Below, one piece after another: positions 5,028 to 5,129 of a stretch of 5,129 nt of DNA; position 1 is the first letter of the stretch; every line of letters starts with the position of its first letter. Below the pieces are notes generated by a model. That model had not been told where the DNA came from. It searched no databases and saw only the letters and a list, made by a program, of their open reading frames with translations. Origin of the DNA: an uncultured Gemmatimonadota bacterium (GTDB lineage: Bacteria; Gemmatimonadota; Gemmatimonadetes; Gemmatimonadales; Gemmatimonadaceae). The translations under genes and the position numbers were made by a program. The DNA lies in NCBI GenBank assembly GCA_946479995.1, contig CAMLIU010000170.1, positions 1 to 5,129 on the forward strand, in the 5' to 3' direction.

Positions 5028-5126
5028 CAGTGACGCTCCCTTCGCTGGAATGACCCAGATCAGGTTCGACGGGTGTGATCTCAGCCCGCGCTTGTAGGAA
5101 TCGTGCGCGGGCACCCCGTGCCACTG
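5028..5126 (-). promoter_or_regulatory. TPP riboswitch (thi-box aptamer)
   Basis: On the minus strand the conserved thi-box elements occur in order: GGGGTGCCC (5117-5109), CTGAGA (5084-5079), ACACCCG, ACCTGATCTGG (5065-5055) and CCAGCGAAGGGA (5048-5037). P1 is CAGTGGC (5126-5120) with GTCACTG (5034-5028), seven pairs including one G-U. P3 is CCCGCGC (5111-5105) with GCGCGGG (5091-5085). All core elements are present at normal spacing, so the aptamer looks intact. It lies about 96 bases upstream of the receptor's GTG and is expected to lower expression when TPP is abundant. The promoter lies beyond the window edge. Confidence 0.96.
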
Positions 5127-5129
5127 TCC

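Noticed and set aside
3141..5033. A 630-codon open frame on the plus strand opposite the TonB receptor.
   Set aside because: The translation is Arg/Ala/Val/Gly-rich without recognisable domains, and it runs antisense to a clear TonB receptor. Such frames arise from GC-rich codon usage.
3523..5124. A 533-codon minus-strand open frame beginning in the riboswitch, with an ATG at 5010.
   Set aside because: It is an alternate frame of the receptor gene with a low-complexity Arg/Ala/His-rich product and no family resemblance. Its start would lie inside the aptamer or leader.
1..5129. tRNA, rRNA, CRISPR arrays, insertion sequences or attachment sites.
   Set aside because: No cloverleaf, repeat-spacer pattern, transposase or flanking duplication is visible in either strand.

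Overview
The window is very GC-rich, with third codon positions that are mostly G or C, so long spurious open frames run antisense to the real genes. A TonB-dependent outer-membrane receptor shows a Gram-negative (diderm) host. The overall style (high GC, PnuC plus a NadR-like kinase, a TPP-controlled TonB receptor, a DUF59/DUF542/cupin cluster) would fit Gemmatimonadota or a similar phylum. That placement is an inference from style, not from a marker gene.

Region 1 (1-1660) is a divergent regulator/operon unit. A nearly complete Crp/Fnr-family regulator runs leftward off the window edge. Facing away from it is a tight three-gene rightward operon: a DUF59/MIP18-type Fe-S assembly protein, a stand-alone DUF542 (ScdA/RIC N-terminal) protein with the Cys-Cys motif, and a small single-domain cupin. 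The intergenic region holds a near-perfect CRP-type palindrome (698-713). It is centred 41.5 bp upstream of the start point predicted from a candidate -10 box at 735-740, which is the class II activator arrangement. The regulator's recognition helix carries residues suited to this half-site. Together this looks like a small Fe-S assembly/repair regulon, plausibly tied to nitrosative, oxidative or low-oxygen conditions.

Region 2 (1661-2851) is a two-gene rightward unit: a PnuC-family vitamin-precursor transporter followed with no gap (TGA then GTG) by a NadR-like P-loop kinase that lacks the adenylyltransferase domain. A stem-loop and a weak -10-like box lie in the 75-bp gap before it.

Region 3 (2829-5129) is a leftward TonB-dependent receptor whose 3' end overlaps the kinase gene by 23 bp. 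Its leader carries a clear thiamine pyrophosphate (TPP) riboswitch at 5028-5126. Between aptamer and gene lies a stem-loop that buries the likely ribosome-binding site, and its anti-SD strand can alternatively pair with the 3' edge of the aptamer. This is a readable translational ON/OFF switch.

How the parts may work together: the riboswitch marks the receptor as a probable outer-membrane thiamine importer. The adjoining PnuC-family permease could then be a thiamine (PnuT-type) inner-membrane carrier, and the NadR-like kinase could trap the vitamin by phosphorylation, giving a complete thiamine salvage route. The alternative is ordinary nicotinamide riboside salvage (PnuC plus ribosylnicotinamide kinase) that happens to adjoin a thiamine receptor. 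The sequence alone does not settle this, because no TPP riboswitch precedes the permease gene.
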